DNA of 64,000 nt from Sphingobium limneticum (lineage in GTDB: Bacteria; Pseudomonadota; Alphaproteobacteria; Sphingomonadales; Sphingomonadaceae). This document shows positions 46,139 through 55,150 of this stretch, piece after piece. The stretch covers positions 23,334-87,333 of the forward strand of contig NZ_VYPZ01000015.1 in the NCBI RefSeq assembly GCF_008710155.1, in the 5' to 3' direction. The number at the start of each line of letters is the position of its first letter. Position 1 is the first letter of the stretch. The position numbers and the translations under genes were made by a program. The notes under the pieces were generated by a model that worked only from the letters and a program-made list of their open reading frames with translations, made no database searches and was not told the origin of the DNA.

Positions 46139-47752
46139 GTGACCACCGCCACCAAGAAACGCCTGGACGTCCGCGCCGCGGTCCCGTCCGACGTGCGCGG
46201 CATTCAACGGCTGATCGCCCGCGCCTATCCGGGCATGCCCAATTATTCGCTGGCCACCATCCGGGGTCAGATCAACAATTTCCCCAATGGCTGTTTCGTC
46301 GCCCTCTATGACGACCGGGTGGTTGGCTATTGCGCCACGATGCGCGTCAGCAAGGCGATGGCCTTTGCCGTCCATGACTGGGATGAAATCACCGCCAACG
46401 GCTTCGGCACCCGGCACAGCGCGGCGGGCGAATGGCTCTACGGCTATGAAATGGCGGTCGATCCCAAGCTGCGCGGGTTGCGCATCGGCCAGCGCCTCTA
46501 TGACGAGCGCAAGGAACTCACGGAAGAGCTGGACCTGCACGGCATCGTCATCGCCGGCCGCATGCCCGGCTACGCCCGCGCCAAGCGCCGCGTCCACGGC
46601 CCGGCCGATTATCTGGACAAGGTCGTCACCGGCAAGATGCGCGATCAGGTGATCAGCTTCCAGCTCAAGAACCAGTTCGAACCGCTCGGTGTCCTCGAAA
46701 ACTACCTGCCCGAAGACAAGCAGTCGGACGGCCACGCCGCCCATCTCGTCTGGCGCAATCCCTATGTCGATCCCGACGAAGCGCCCGAAATGCGGGTGCC
46801 GCGCGGCGTCGAAAGCGTCCGCATCGCCACCTGCCAGCTTCAGGCGCGCGCGGTCGAGAATTTCGACGAATTCATTCGCAACGTCGAATATTTCGTCGAT
46901 GTCGCGGCCGATTATCGCTCCGACTTCATCATCTTCCCCGAACTCTTCACCCTGCCGCTTCTCTCCTACGAGACGAAGAAGCTGACCCCGGTGGAGGCGA
47001 TCGACAAGCTGACCGCCTATACCCCGCGCCTGACCAAGGAGCTTGGGCGGATGGCGCTGGAATATAATATCAACATCATCGGCGGTTCCCACCCGACCCG
47101 TGCCGACGATGGCGATATCCAGAATATCGCCTATGTGGCGCTCCGCGATGGCTCGATCCACACGCAGGAAAAGATCCATCCGACCCCCAACGAAGCCTTC
47201 TGGTGGAACATCAAGGGCGGCGATTCCCTCGACGTGATCCAGACCGACTGCGGCCCGATCGGCGTACTCATCTGTTACGACAGCGAATTTCCCGAACTCG
47301 CCCGCCGCCTGGTGGATCAGGGCGCGCGCATCATCTTCGTGCCCTTCTGCACCGACTCGCGCCTGGGCTATCTGCGCGTGCGCTATTGCGCGCAGGCCCG
47401 TGCGATCGAAAATCAATGCTATGTCGTCATGTCGGGCAATGTCGGCAATCTGCCGAACGTCGACAATATGGACATCCAATATGCCCAGAGCGCGATCCTG
47501 ACCCCCTGCGATCTCCCCTTCGCGCGCGACGGCATCGCTGCGGAATCGACGGAGAATGTCGAAACGCTGACCATGGCGGACGTCAACCTCGCCGACCTCA
47601 GCTGGGCCCGCGCCGAAGGGACCGTCCGCAACCTGCGCGACCGCCGTTTCGACCTCTATCATATCGAATGGGACAGCAACCCCGACCACAGCCACGCCCC
47701 CAGCGGCGGCCCCGTCCCCGCCGGCGGCCACAACGCGCCCGGCGGCGGTTAA
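46139..47752 (+). CDS. GNAT acetyltransferase / carbon-nitrogen hydrolase fusion
   Basis: 537 aa from GTG 46139 with GAGGGA 10 bases upstream; longer reading would translate the palindrome. N-terminal GNAT domain (about residues 8-195, AVDPKLRGLRIGQRLYDERK is the acetyl-CoA loop). C-terminal nitrilase domain (about 225-515) with the catalytic triad Glu in FPELFTLPLL, Lys in EKIHPTPNE and Cys in ICYDSEFPE. The Cys-type amidase likely acts on a product of the acetyltransferase or on free amides; substrate unknown. A known but uncharacterised domain combination. The tail is Gly/Pro/His-rich. Confidence 0.93.
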   Translation: MTTATKKRLDVRAAVPSDVRGIQRLIARAYPGMPNYSLATIRGQINNFPNGCFVALYDDRVVGYCATMRVSKAMAFAVHDWDEITANGFGTRHSAAGEWLYGYEMAVDPKLRGLRIGQRLYDERKELTEELDLHGIVIAGRMPGYARAKRRVHGPADYLDKVVTGKMRDQVISFQLKNQFEPLGVLENYLPEDKQSDGHAAHLVWRNPYVDPDEAPEMRVPRGVESVRIATCQLQARAVENFDEFIRNVEYFVDVAADYRSDFIIFPELFTLPLLSYETKKLTPVEAIDKLTAYTPRLTKELGRMALEYNINIIGGSHPTRADDGDIQNIAYVALRDGSIHTQEKIHPTPNEAFWWNIKGGDSLDVIQTDCGPIGVLICYDSEFPELARRLVDQGARIIFVPFCTDSRLGYLRVRYCAQARAIENQCYVVMSGNVGNLPNVDNMDIQYAQSAILTPCDLPFARDGIAAESTENVETLTMADVNLADLSWARAEGTVRNLRDRRFDLYHIEWDSNPDHSHAPSGGPVPAGGHNAPGGG

Positions 47753-47760
47753 CATCCTTA

Positions 47761-47833
47761 TCCCTCTCCCCTCAGGGGGAGAGGGCTGCGCAGACTTAGC
47801 AGCGTGCTGCCTAGTCGAAGCTGGGTGAGGGGG
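47761..47833. repeat. dispersed inverted repeat family C, left half
   Basis: CCCTCTCCCCTCAGGGGGAG then AGGG, followed by CAGACTTAGCAGCGTGCTGC and GGTGAGGGGG, closely matching the left half of 39965-40122. Confidence 0.75.
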
Positions 47834-47909
47834 AAGCAACCTCACGAAAACAGGCTGGCCTTGCGCCAATACCCTTCGCCCAGCCATATTTTGCCGCGAT
47901 CAAACCAAC

Positions 47910-48083
47910 CTAATCGCCACCATCCCCGCCATCGCACCCATCATCCGCGCCATGGCCTGAATCGCCACCACCATCGCTCCCGCTACCACGCCGGCGGCGC
48001 CCCTCGCCATGCCGGTCGTTCCACCAGGCCAGCCCGAAAAAGGCCAGCATCAGCACGATGACGAAAGTGGCGCCCCCGCTCAC
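47910..48083 (-). CDS. small membrane protein with Asp/Gly-rich tail, coupled to glmS
   Basis: 57 aa starting with GTG 48083, whose GTGA overlaps the glmS TGA stop by 4 bases. One membrane segment (TFVIVLMLAFFGLAWW), a basic stretch (DRHGEGRRRRG), then a run rich in Gly, Asp and Ser ending DGGDGGD. The overlap and domain logic support a real gene. Function unknown. Confidence 0.6.
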   Translation of the reverse strand: MSGGATFVIVLMLAFFGLAWWNDRHGEGRRRRGSGSDGGGDSGHGADDGCDGGDGGD

Positions 48084-49903
48084 TCCACCGTCACGCTCTT
48101 CGCCAGATTGCGCGGCTGATCCACATCCGTGCCCTTCAGCACCGCGACATGATAGGCCAGCAACTGCACCGGCACGGCATAGACCATCGGCGCGATCAGC
48201 GGGTGGACCTTGGGCATGGTGATCGTCGCCAGGCATCCTTCGCCCGCCGCCTGCACGCCGTCATAATCGGAAATCAGCACCACCTTGCCGCCGCGCGCCT
48301 GCACTTCCTGCATATTGCTCACGGTCTTTTCGAACAAAGGCCCGCTCGGCGCGATGCAGATCACCGGCACCAGTTCGTCGATCAGCGCGATCGGCCCATG
48401 CTTCATCTCGCCCGCGGCATAGCCCTCGGCGTGGATATAGCTGATTTCCTTCAGCTTCAGCGCCCCTTCCAGCGCGATCGGATAATCGGTCCCGCGCCCC
48501 AGATACAGCACGTCGCGCGCCGGCACGATATGATGCGCCATCGCCTCGATCGCCTCGTCATAGGCCAGCGCGCCGTTGATCGCGGCGGGCGCCTCGGCCA
48601 GATGGCGGACGATCTCCTTTTCCTCCGCCGGGGTCAGCCGCCCCTTGGCGCGGGCGAGGTTCGCGGCAAAGGCCGCCAGCACCGCCAACTGGCAGGTAAA
48701 GGCCTTGGTCGACGCCACGCCGATTTCCGGACCGGCGTGGGTGGGCAGCAACAGGTCCGCCTCGCGCGCCATCGAACTGGTCGGTACGTTGACGACCACC
48801 GCGATCTTCTGCCCTTGCGAGCGCGCATAGCGCAGCGCGGCCAGCGTATCGGCCGTCTCGCCCGACTGGCTGATGAAGAGGGCAAGCCCGCCTTCTTCCA
48901 TCACCGGCTCGCGATAGCGAAACTCGCTGGCGAAATCCAAATCCACCGGCACGCGGGCAAATTGCTCGAACCAGTAGCGCGCGACCATGCCCGCATAGAA
49001 GCTGGTGCCGCACGCGACGATGGTGACGCGGCGGATCGCCGACAGGTCGAAATCGGGGATCGGCAACGACACGCGGTCGTCCATCCGTTGCAGATAGGCT
49101 TTGAGCGTCTGGGCCACGACGACCGGCTGCTCGTAAATTTCCTTCTGCATGAAATGGCGGTGATTGCCCTTGTCGATCATCGCGCCGGACACGCCGCTGA
49201 TCGTCACGGGGCGCTCGACCGGGTTGTTATCCTTGTCGAAAATCTCCGCGCCCTGTGCCGTGATGACGACCCAGTCGCCCTCTTCCAGATAGGCGATGCG
49301 CTGCGTCAGCGGCGCCAGTGCCAGCGCGTCGGACCCCAGATAGGTTTCCCCGTCGCCATAACCCACCACCAGCGGCGACCCCAGCCGCGCACCAATCAGC
49401 ATGTCGGGATGGCTGCGGAACAGGATCGCCAGCGCAAAGGCGCCATGCAGGCGCGGCAGCACTTGGCGCACCGCATCCTTGGGGCTGGCACCCTGCTCCA
49501 CCAATTCGCTCACCAGATGGGCGACCACCTCGGTATCGGTCTGGCTGTCGAAGGTCCGGCCCCGCGCGATCAGCTCGTCGCGCAGCGGTTTGAAATTCTC
49601 GATGATGCCATTGTGGACCAGCGCCACTTCGCCGGTCGCATGGGGGTGCGCGTTGCTCGTCGTCGGCGCGCCATGGGTGGCCCAGCGGGTATGCGCGATG
49701 CCGGTCGTGCCCGGCAGCGGCGATCCGGCCAGCTCCTTCACCAGATTGTTGAGCTTCCCCTCGGCCCGGCGCCGGTCGATCGCCCCGCCATGCACGGTGG
49801 CCACGCCCGCGCTGTCATAGCCGCGATATTCCAGCCGCTTCAGCCCGTCGACCAGCCGCTCCGCAACGTCGTCCTTGCCGATGATTCCAATGATACCGCA
49901 CAT
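48080..49903 (-). CDS. glmS: glutamine--fructose-6-phosphate aminotransferase (isomerizing)
   Basis: 607 aa. Makes glucosamine-6-phosphate for peptidoglycan and amino sugars. Cys2 (MCGIIGIIG) is the glutaminase nucleophile, with HTRWATHG and HNGIIEN. Two SIS domains follow (VACGTSFYAGM, SQSGETADTLAAL, LGRGTDYPIALEGALKLKE). It ends DQPRNLAKSVTVE. No glmS ribozyme-like element expected or seen. Together with glmU it covers both ends of UDP-GlcNAc synthesis. Confidence 0.98.
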   Translation of the reverse strand: MCGIIGIIGKDDVAERLVDGLKRLEYRGYDSAGVATVHGGAIDRRRAEGKLNNLVKELAGSPLPGTTGIAHTRWATHGAPTTSNAHPHATGEVALVHNGIIENFKPLRDELIARGRTFDSQTDTEVVAHLVSELVEQGASPKDAVRQVLPRLHGAFALAILFRSHPDMLIGARLGSPLVVGYGDGETYLGSDALALAPLTQRIAYLEEGDWVVITAQGAEIFDKDNNPVERPVTISGVSGAMIDKGNHRHFMQKEIYEQPVVVAQTLKAYLQRMDDRVSLPIPDFDLSAIRRVTIVACGTSFYAGMVARYWFEQFARVPVDLDFASEFRYREPVMEEGGLALFISQSGETADTLAALRYARSQGQKIAVVVNVPTSSMAREADLLLPTHAGPEIGVASTKAFTCQLAVLAAFAANLARAKGRLTPAEEKEIVRHLAEAPAAINGALAYDEAIEAMAHHIVPARDVLYLGRGTDYPIALEGALKLKEISYIHAEGYAAGEMKHGPIALIDELVPVICIAPSGPLFEKTVSNMQEVQARGGKVVLISDYDGVQAAGEGCLATITMPKVHPLIAPMVYAVPVQLLAYHVAVLKGTDVDQPRNLAKSVTVE

Positions 49904-50015
49904 GGTGGAAAGCCCCGTAGAAGCAGATGAGTTTGCGCCCATATAGGGCGTAGGTGTCGCCATGCCATTAATGCCGGACCTGCGACAACGCCATGGCCCG
50001 ATGATGAAAAGAATG

Positions 50016-50879
50016 TCATCCGGGCCTGATCGTCACCAACCAGATATCGGGCGGCGCCAGCATCCGCGCCGGCGCGCTGCTTGTGCCCACCCCGCCCGAC
50101 ACGATCATCGTCCGCGCGCCCTCCCGATAGACGCCGCACGCATAGCGCGTTCCATATTTCGACGGCACATAGGTGATGCCGACGAAGGGGAAGGCGATCT
50201 GCCCGCAATGGGTATGCCCCACCACAGTCAGCGATCGCGCGTCCGGCAGCTTGGGAAACACGTCCGGCCCATGCGACAGGATGACCGGCGCCCCGCCGAC
50301 CCGCGCCATCGCCGCCAGCGTCCCCGGCATATCGGGCTTGCGCGTATAGATATCCTGCAATCCGCCGATCGCCAGCGGCCCGCGCCGCACCGCCCGATCC
50401 TGCAACAGGGTGATGCCCAACTTCGCAAAAGCCGCCTGCCAGTCCCGCTCGTTCAAGGCCCGGCGATTGAGCTTGCTGCGACTATCATGATTGCCCAGCA
50501 CCGCCACCACGCCCAGCGGCGCGCGCAGCCCCGCAAAGGGCGCGATGCTCGTCCGCGCATCATAAATCGCCCCGCCCTTGTCATCGCCGATATAATCGCC
50601 GCCCAGCAGGATGAGGTCGGGCTTCAACCCGTTGATCTGCCTGACGATCCGCGCCAGCCGCGCCGGGCTGTTGTCCGGCCCCGACAAATGCGTATCGGTC
50701 AGCAGCGCGACTGTTACCGCCTTGCGCGGCGCATCGGCGGGAAAGGGCAGCACCACCTCCGCCCGCCGCACGATCGGCATGGCACTGGCATTGTGCAGCA
50801 GCCAGAAAGCAAGCCCCGCAACGAGCAAAATCAGCGCAGCTAACGCCCAGAGAAATTTCCGGATCAACTTACAACCCAA
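50016..50879 (-). CDS. membrane-anchored metallophosphoesterase
   Basis: 287 aa. One N-terminal membrane helix (residues 9-28), then the calcineurin-like phosphoesterase motifs LLTDTHLSG, LILLGGDYIGD, VLGNHDSRS, ILSHGPD and VVGHTHCGQ. YkuE-like enzymes of this type hydrolyse phospholipid-linked or nucleotide substrates, in this case outside the cytoplasm. Between glmU and glmS on the same strand. Confidence 0.93.
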   Translation of the reverse strand: MGCKLIRKFLWALAALILLVAGLAFWLLHNASAMPIVRRAEVVLPFPADAPRKAVTVALLTDTHLSGPDNSPARLARIVRQINGLKPDLILLGGDYIGDDKGGAIYDARTSIAPFAGLRAPLGVVAVLGNHDSRSKLNRRALNERDWQAAFAKLGITLLQDRAVRRGPLAIGGLQDIYTRKPDMPGTLAAMARVGGAPVILSHGPDVFPKLPDARSLTVVGHTHCGQIAFPFVGITYVPSKYGTRYACGVYREGARTMIVSGGVGTSSAPARMLAPPDIWLVTIRPG

Positions 50880-50900
50880 CCACCTCGCAATGACGGATTC

Positions 50901-52265
50901 TCACTTCCCCGCCTTCTTCGCCGTCATCCGCTCCCGGAAACGGGCCGCCCATCCCGCCTTGCCGATCTGCTCGGGCCGCACCAGACACAGCGCATCCGCC
51001 TCCACCGGCTTCGTCACCACGCTGCCCGCCGCCACGATCGCCCCGTCGCCGATCGTCACCGGCGCCACCAGCGCACTGTTCGACCCGACGAACGCCCCCG
51101 CGCCGATCTCCGTCTTGTACTTGAAGAAGCCATCATAATTGCAGGTGATGACCCCCGCGCCGATATTGCTCCCCGCCCCCACGCTGGCATCGCCGACATA
51201 GGACAGGTGATTGACCTTCGCCCCCTCGCCCAGGGTCGCCTTCTTGATCTCGACGAAATTGCCGACCTTGGCCTTGACGCCGATGTCCGCGCCGGGCCGC
51301 AACCGCGCATAGGGACCGATCGCCGCGCCGCTGGCCACGCTCGCCCCCTCCAGATGCGAAAAGGCGTGGATGACCACATCGTCCGCCACGGTCACGCCCG
51401 GCCCGAACACGACGTTCGGCTCCACCACCACATCGCGCCCCAGCACGGTATCATGCGCGAAGAACACCGTTTCGGGCGCCACCAACGTCACGCCATCGCG
51501 CATCGCCTCGGCCCGGCGGCGCGCCTGCCACACCGCCTCGACCCCCGCCAGCTCGGCCCGGCTGTTCACGCCCGCCACTTCCCACGCTTCCGTTTCGATG
51601 ACGGCGCTCGTCCCGCCGGGCAGCATGACGATATCGGGCAGATAATATTCGCCCGCCGCATTATTGTTGCCGATCTGGTCGAGCAGCACAAACAGGTCGG
51701 TCGATCGCACCGCCATCAGCCCGCTATTGCACAGGGTAACGGCCCGCTCGCCTTCGCTCGCATCCTTATACTCGACCATCTTCTCGATGATGCCCTGCCC
51801 GTCGGCGACGATCCGGCCATAGGCCGCCGCATCGTCCGGGCGAAAGCCCAGCACCACCGCGCGCGGCTCGTCGCCCCGGCTCAACCGGTCCAGCATCGCC
51901 TGCATCGTGCCCGCACTCACCAGCGGCACGTCGCCGTAAAGGATCAGCACATCGCCCGCGAATCCGGCCAGCGCATCATGCGCCTGCGCCACCGCATGCC
52001 CGGTGCCCAGCTGCGCCTCCTGCACCGCGATGACCGCGCCGGTGCCGGCCACCGCCTTCTCCACCTGCGCGCGCCCCGCGCCCACGACCACCACCTGCCG
52101 CTCGGGCGCCAATTCGCTGACGCTCGCCAGCAGGTGCAGCAGCATGGATCGCCCCGCAATCGGATGCAGAACCTTGTGAAGCGACGATTTCATCCGCGTC
52201 CCCTGCCCGGCGGCAAGGATGATGACGGCCAAAGGACGGTCGCTTGGACGGCTGGCGGAACTGGT
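50901..52265 (-). CDS. glmU: bifunctional GlcN-1-P acetyltransferase / GlcNAc-1-P uridylyltransferase
   Basis: About 454 aa from GTG 52265; an in-frame ATG at 52313 would add 16 residues. N-terminal pyrophosphorylase with LAAGQGTRMKSSLHKVLHPI, TGHAVAQA and YGDVPLV. The C-terminal half is a left-handed beta helix of hexapeptide repeats (FGPGVTVADDVVI, KVGNFVEIKKATLGEG, GAGVITCNYDG). Makes UDP-GlcNAc. Followed by the phosphoesterase after 21 bp. Confidence 0.95.
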   Translation of the reverse strand, partial: TSSASRPSDRPLAVIILAAGQGTRMKSSLHKVLHPIAGRSMLLHLLASVSELAPERQVVVVGAGRAQVEKAVAGTGAVIAVQEAQLGTGHAVAQAHDALAGFAGDVLILYGDVPLVSAGTMQAMLDRLSRGDEPRAVVLGFRPDDAAAYGRIVADGQGIIEKMVEYKDASEGERAVTLCNSGLMAVRSTDLFVLLDQIGNNNAAGEYYLPDIVMLPGGTSAVIETEAWEVAGVNSRAELAGVEAVWQARRRAEAMRDGVTLVAPETVFFAHDTVLGRDVVVEPNVVFGPGVTVADDVVIHAFSHLEGASVASGAAIGPYARLRPGADIGVKAKVGNFVEIKKATLGEGAKVNHLSYVGDASVGAGSNIGAGVITCNYDGFFKYKTEIGAGAFVGSNSALVAPVTIGDGAIVAAGSVVTKPVEADALCLVRPEQIGKAGWAARFRERMTAKKAGK

Positions 52266-52357
52266 CACGATGATTTTCCCGGCAAAAGCTATGACTTGTC
52301 CTTCCTCTGCCATGTTTGCCTTGCCTTTGCCACCGCGCAGGCGGCATGGCAGGCACC

Positions 52358-53026
52358 ATGAGCAGCATCCCTTTCGACATCGTCGGTTTCGACCTGGACG
52401 GCACCCTGATCGACACCAGCGGCGATCTTGCCGCGGCGGTCAATTATGCCATCGGCACGATCGGCCGGCCGCCCTTCCCGGCCGCCGCGATCCACCCCTT
52501 CGTCGGCAAGGGCGCAAAGATCATGCTCGCCCGCGCGCTCGACGCATCGGGCGGCTATGACGCCGAAACGCTCGACAGCCTGCTCCCCATATTGCTCGAT
52601 TATTATGAGCAGAATCTCGCCATCCACTCGCTCCCCTATCCTGGCCTGATCGACGCGATGGACGCCCTGACCGACGCCGGCGTCAAACTCGCCATCTGCA
52701 CCAACAAGGCGGAACGATTCACCATCCCCCTGATGCACCAGATCGGCCTGTCGGATCGGTTCGCGGCCATCGTGGGCGGCGATACCGTCGGCGTGGCCAA
52801 GCCCGACCCCGCGCCGATCCGGGAAATGGTCGCCCGCGCCGGCGGCGGCCGCACCATCTTCATCGGCGACACGATCAACGACATTGCCGGCGCGCGCAAC
52901 GCCGGCCTTGCCAATATCGCGGTCGGCTTCGGCTTCCTCGACGGTCCGGTCGAAAATCTGGATGCCGATGCGGTGATCGACCATTTCGACGAGCTGGTCC
53001 CGCTGCTGCAACGCTGGCCCGCCTGA
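52358..53026 (+). CDS. gph: HAD family phosphoglycolate phosphatase
   Basis: 222 aa. HAD motifs: FDLDGTLIDTSGDL (nucleophile Asp in motif I), CTNKAERF (II), KPDPAPIREM (Lys III) and GDTINDIAGARNAG (IV). The family removes phosphate from 2-phosphoglycolate. Starts at MSSIPFD; ATG 52346 is an alternative. Divergent from glmU; the next gene begins 1 bp after its stop. Confidence 0.92.
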   Translation: MSSIPFDIVGFDLDGTLIDTSGDLAAAVNYAIGTIGRPPFPAAAIHPFVGKGAKIMLARALDASGGYDAETLDSLLPILLDYYEQNLAIHSLPYPGLIDAMDALTDAGVKLAICTNKAERFTIPLMHQIGLSDRFAAIVGGDTVGVAKPDPAPIREMVARAGGGRTIFIGDTINDIAGARNAGLANIAVGFGFLDGPVENLDADAVIDHFDELVPLLQRWPA

Positions 53027-53027
53027 C

Positions 53028-53789
53028 ATGCATCTGCGGCTGGAACAGGACGGCCCGGTCGCCCGGCTGCTGATCGACCGGCCGGACCGGCGCAACGCCA
53101 TGACCCAGGCGATGTGGGAACAGCTCCCCCGGCTCGTCGGCCAGGCGATGGCCGATGACGCCGTCCGCGTCCTCATCCTCGCCTCCGCCACGCCCGGCCT
53201 CTTCTGCGCGGGCGCCGACATCAACGAATTTGCCGCCTGCTCCGGCCAAGAAGACTGGCGCATAGCCAATCAGGCCGCGATCCGCGCCAGCCAATATGCG
53301 CTCGCCCATGCGCAAAAGCCGGTGATCGCCGCGATCGACGGCGATTGCGTCGGTGGCGGCTGCGGCCTTGCCATCGCCTGCGACCTGCGCATCGCATCGC
53401 CCACCGCGCGCCTCGGCATCACGCCTGCCAAACTCGGCATCGTCTATTCGCTGTTCGACACGAAATTGCTGCTCGATCTGGTCGGCCCGGCCCGTGCCAA
53501 GCGCATCCTCTTCACCGGCGCGCTCCACACCGCCGACGACGCGCTGGCAATCGGCCTGATCGAAGAGATCGCGCCCGATCCCCTCACCGCCGCCGATACG
53601 CTCGCCCGCACCATCGCCGCCAACGCCCAGCACAGCGTCCGCGCGTCCAAGGCGATCGTCCGCCGCATCCTCGATGGCCAGGCGGACGACGACGCCACCA
53701 CGCTCGCCCTGTTCCGCGACGCCTTCACCCTGCCCGACTTCGCCAAAGGCGTCACCGCCTTCCGCACCAAAAGCCGCCCGGATTTCTGA
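53028..53789 (+). CDS. enoyl-CoA hydratase/isomerase family protein
   Basis: 253 aa crotonase fold. RRNAMTQAMWEQL, the first oxyanion segment PGLFCAGADINEFA and the second AIDGDCVGGGCGLAIACDLR are present. The usual catalytic Glu after the second segment (P-E-x-x-L-G) is replaced: ITPAKLGIVYS has Ala-Lys. Hence hydratase activity is doubtful and another crotonase-type reaction is possible. Coupled to gph. Confidence 0.88.
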   Translation: MHLRLEQDGPVARLLIDRPDRRNAMTQAMWEQLPRLVGQAMADDAVRVLILASATPGLFCAGADINEFAACSGQEDWRIANQAAIRASQYALAHAQKPVIAAIDGDCVGGGCGLAIACDLRIASPTARLGITPAKLGIVYSLFDTKLLLDLVGPARAKRILFTGALHTADDALAIGLIEEIAPDPLTAADTLARTIAANAQHSVRASKAIVRRILDGQADDDATTLALFRDAFTLPDFAKGVTAFRTKSRPDF

Positions 53790-53851
53790 CCGGCCACACG
53801 CACCCTATTCCCGTCATGCCAGCGAAAGCCGGCTTCTCGAACGAGTACATT

Positions 53852-53942
53852 GTTCCCCGGCGTAGGCCGGGGTCCAGTTCGGAGCGTGGCACTGGACCCT
53901 TGATGGGAGTCACGCGCCTCCCATCAACTGCGCCTGGGAACG
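53852..53942. repeat. family A palindrome with nested insert, copy 1
   Basis: Left arm GTTCCCCGGCGTAGGCCGGG is intact. In the right arm, after ACTGGACCC, an internal hairpin TTGATGGGAG-TCACGCGC-CTCCCATCAA replaces the next few bases before CTGCGCCTGGGAACG resumes. Confidence 0.8.
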
Positions 53943-54034
53943 CTTCGAATGAGCCGGCGCCATGGGGCCTCGCGATCAGGCAGGCGCATATCGCGGCGCG
54001 GCCTAACGTTCCAAAACAGAAGAAGTCCAATACG

Positions 54035-54062
54035 AAAAGGCCCGGCGCAAACCGGACCTTTA
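54035..54062 (-). terminator. terminator downstream of the UrcA gene
   Basis: On the minus strand GGTCCGG and CCGGGCC pair, followed by TTTTC. About 190 bp downstream of the UrcA stop. Confidence 0.5.
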
Positions 54063-54128
54063 TCGCAAAACCATCCACACGGGCCGCGCGGATCATGGCA
54101 AGGCATCATGTCGCTCACCCATATGTAC

Positions 54129-54220
54129 CGTTCCCCGGCGCAGGCCGGGGTCCAGTTCAAATCGTGGGACTGTACCCTCGATAGAAGTCACGCGCCTCCC
54201 ATCAACTACGCCGGGGAACG
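54129..54220. repeat. family A palindrome with nested insert, copy 2
   Basis: Left arm CGTTCCCCGGCGCAGGCCGG. The right arm carries the same insert in altered form (GATAGAAGTCACGCGCCTCC then CATCAA), before CTACGCCGGGGAACG. Confidence 0.8.
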
Positions 54221-54254
54221 GGAAACGATCGCTTCACATCATGGCGCGTCGGGA

Positions 54255-54599
54255 TCAGTTCCCGACCACCGGCCGCACGGTCTTGCCCGCATCCGCATAA
54301 CGCTCGCCCGTCTCGGCGCGCGCGATGGCGGCGGTGATCGGCGCTTCGACATGGGCGATCGTCTTGGCCTTGCAGCTCATCTGCGCTTGCAGATCCATCG
54401 ACGCGCAGACGCGGTTGGCGGCGCGCGCGATGCGGCTGCGCAGCTTCTGCTGATGCGCCGCCTGCGCCAGGTCCAGGTCGCCATGATAGACGCCGGTGGT
54501 GCGGCCATTGGACTGGAACTCCTGCGCGGACGCGGCGCCGGCGCTGGCCAGCAAAGCGATGGAGGCAAGAGCGGCGGCAAATTGGGTCGAACGGAACAT
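54255..54599 (-). CDS. UrcA family secreted protein
   Basis: 114 aa. Signal peptide to about residue 25 (ALLASAGAASAQ), then the UrcA pattern YHGDLDLAQAAHQQKLRSRI, AANRVCASM and SCKAKTIAHVEAPI. The two cysteines (VCAS and MSCK) could form a disulphide. Function unknown in the family. Confidence 0.9.
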   Translation of the reverse strand: MFRSTQFAAALASIALLASAGAASAQEFQSNGRTTGVYHGDLDLAQAAHQQKLRSRIARAANRVCASMDLQAQMSCKAKTIAHVEAPITAAIARAETGERYADAGKTVRPVVGN

Positions 54600-54970
54600 G
54601 GGGCTATCTCCTCGAAATCTGTTGTGGCCGGCGCCCCGTCAAAGGGGGGCTATGGAAAGCGCCGGGTGCGAACGGGCGGAGCCGGAAGGGTCTTTTCAGG
54701 GGGGGGCGGCACCTGCCCCGTTCGCCTCATCTTGTTACGCCTCCGATCCGCCCGGCGCCCGTCCGCTTCGACCCGGCAACGATCCCCATCGGCCAACGAC
54801 GCCATTGCCGACCAAGCGCCGACGCACGCGGACGAACGGCGGGACGAACGACATGTCCCGCTTCTGCAAACGACATTTCCGTAAGGGATTATGGTGAAAT
54901 ACGCCTGAGGCGCATCCGCACCGACATGCGCTCTTATGCCAAAAAGCAATGATGGGAACCTATGGCTTAG

Positions 54971-55037
54971 CGTTCCCCGGCGTAGGCCGGGGTCCAGTGC
55001 AGAGCGTGGGACTGGAGCCCGGCCTCCGCCGGGGAAC
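54971..55037. repeat. dispersed palindrome family A, near-full copy
   Basis: CGTTCCCCGGCGTAGGCCGG and GCCCGGCCTCCGCCGGGGAA pair with two mismatches. Confidence 0.85.
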
Positions 55038-55117
55038 CCTCCATATGAGTCAGTCTCAGGGCTTCTTGCTCTTATGCGCATGTCGAGACGGGCAACCCCG
55101 CGAATCACGCGGACATG

Positions 55118-55150
55118 AAAACGCCCCCGGCGCAAGGGATGCCGGGGGCG
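55118..55150 (-). terminator. minus-strand terminator with no assigned gene
   Basis: ACGCCCCCGGC and GCCGGGGGCGT form an 11-bp stem. Ts follow only on the minus strand (GAAAAC on plus), so it would end a leftward transcript coming from the uvrA side. Confidence 0.6.

Larger units (their letters stand above)
53790..54254. other. repeat-rich non-coding gap
   Basis: Contains two family A palindromes with a shared nested insert (53852-53942 and 54129-54220) and a terminator at 54035-54062. A fragment CCCGTCATGCCAGCGAAAGC at 53811 is a half-copy of another palindrome. No gene seen. Confidence 0.75.

Noticed and set aside
45659..47887. 742-codon frame antisense to icd and the GNAT-nitrilase gene
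   Set aside because: Crosses the icd terminator and a palindrome; its translation includes typical palindrome peptides.
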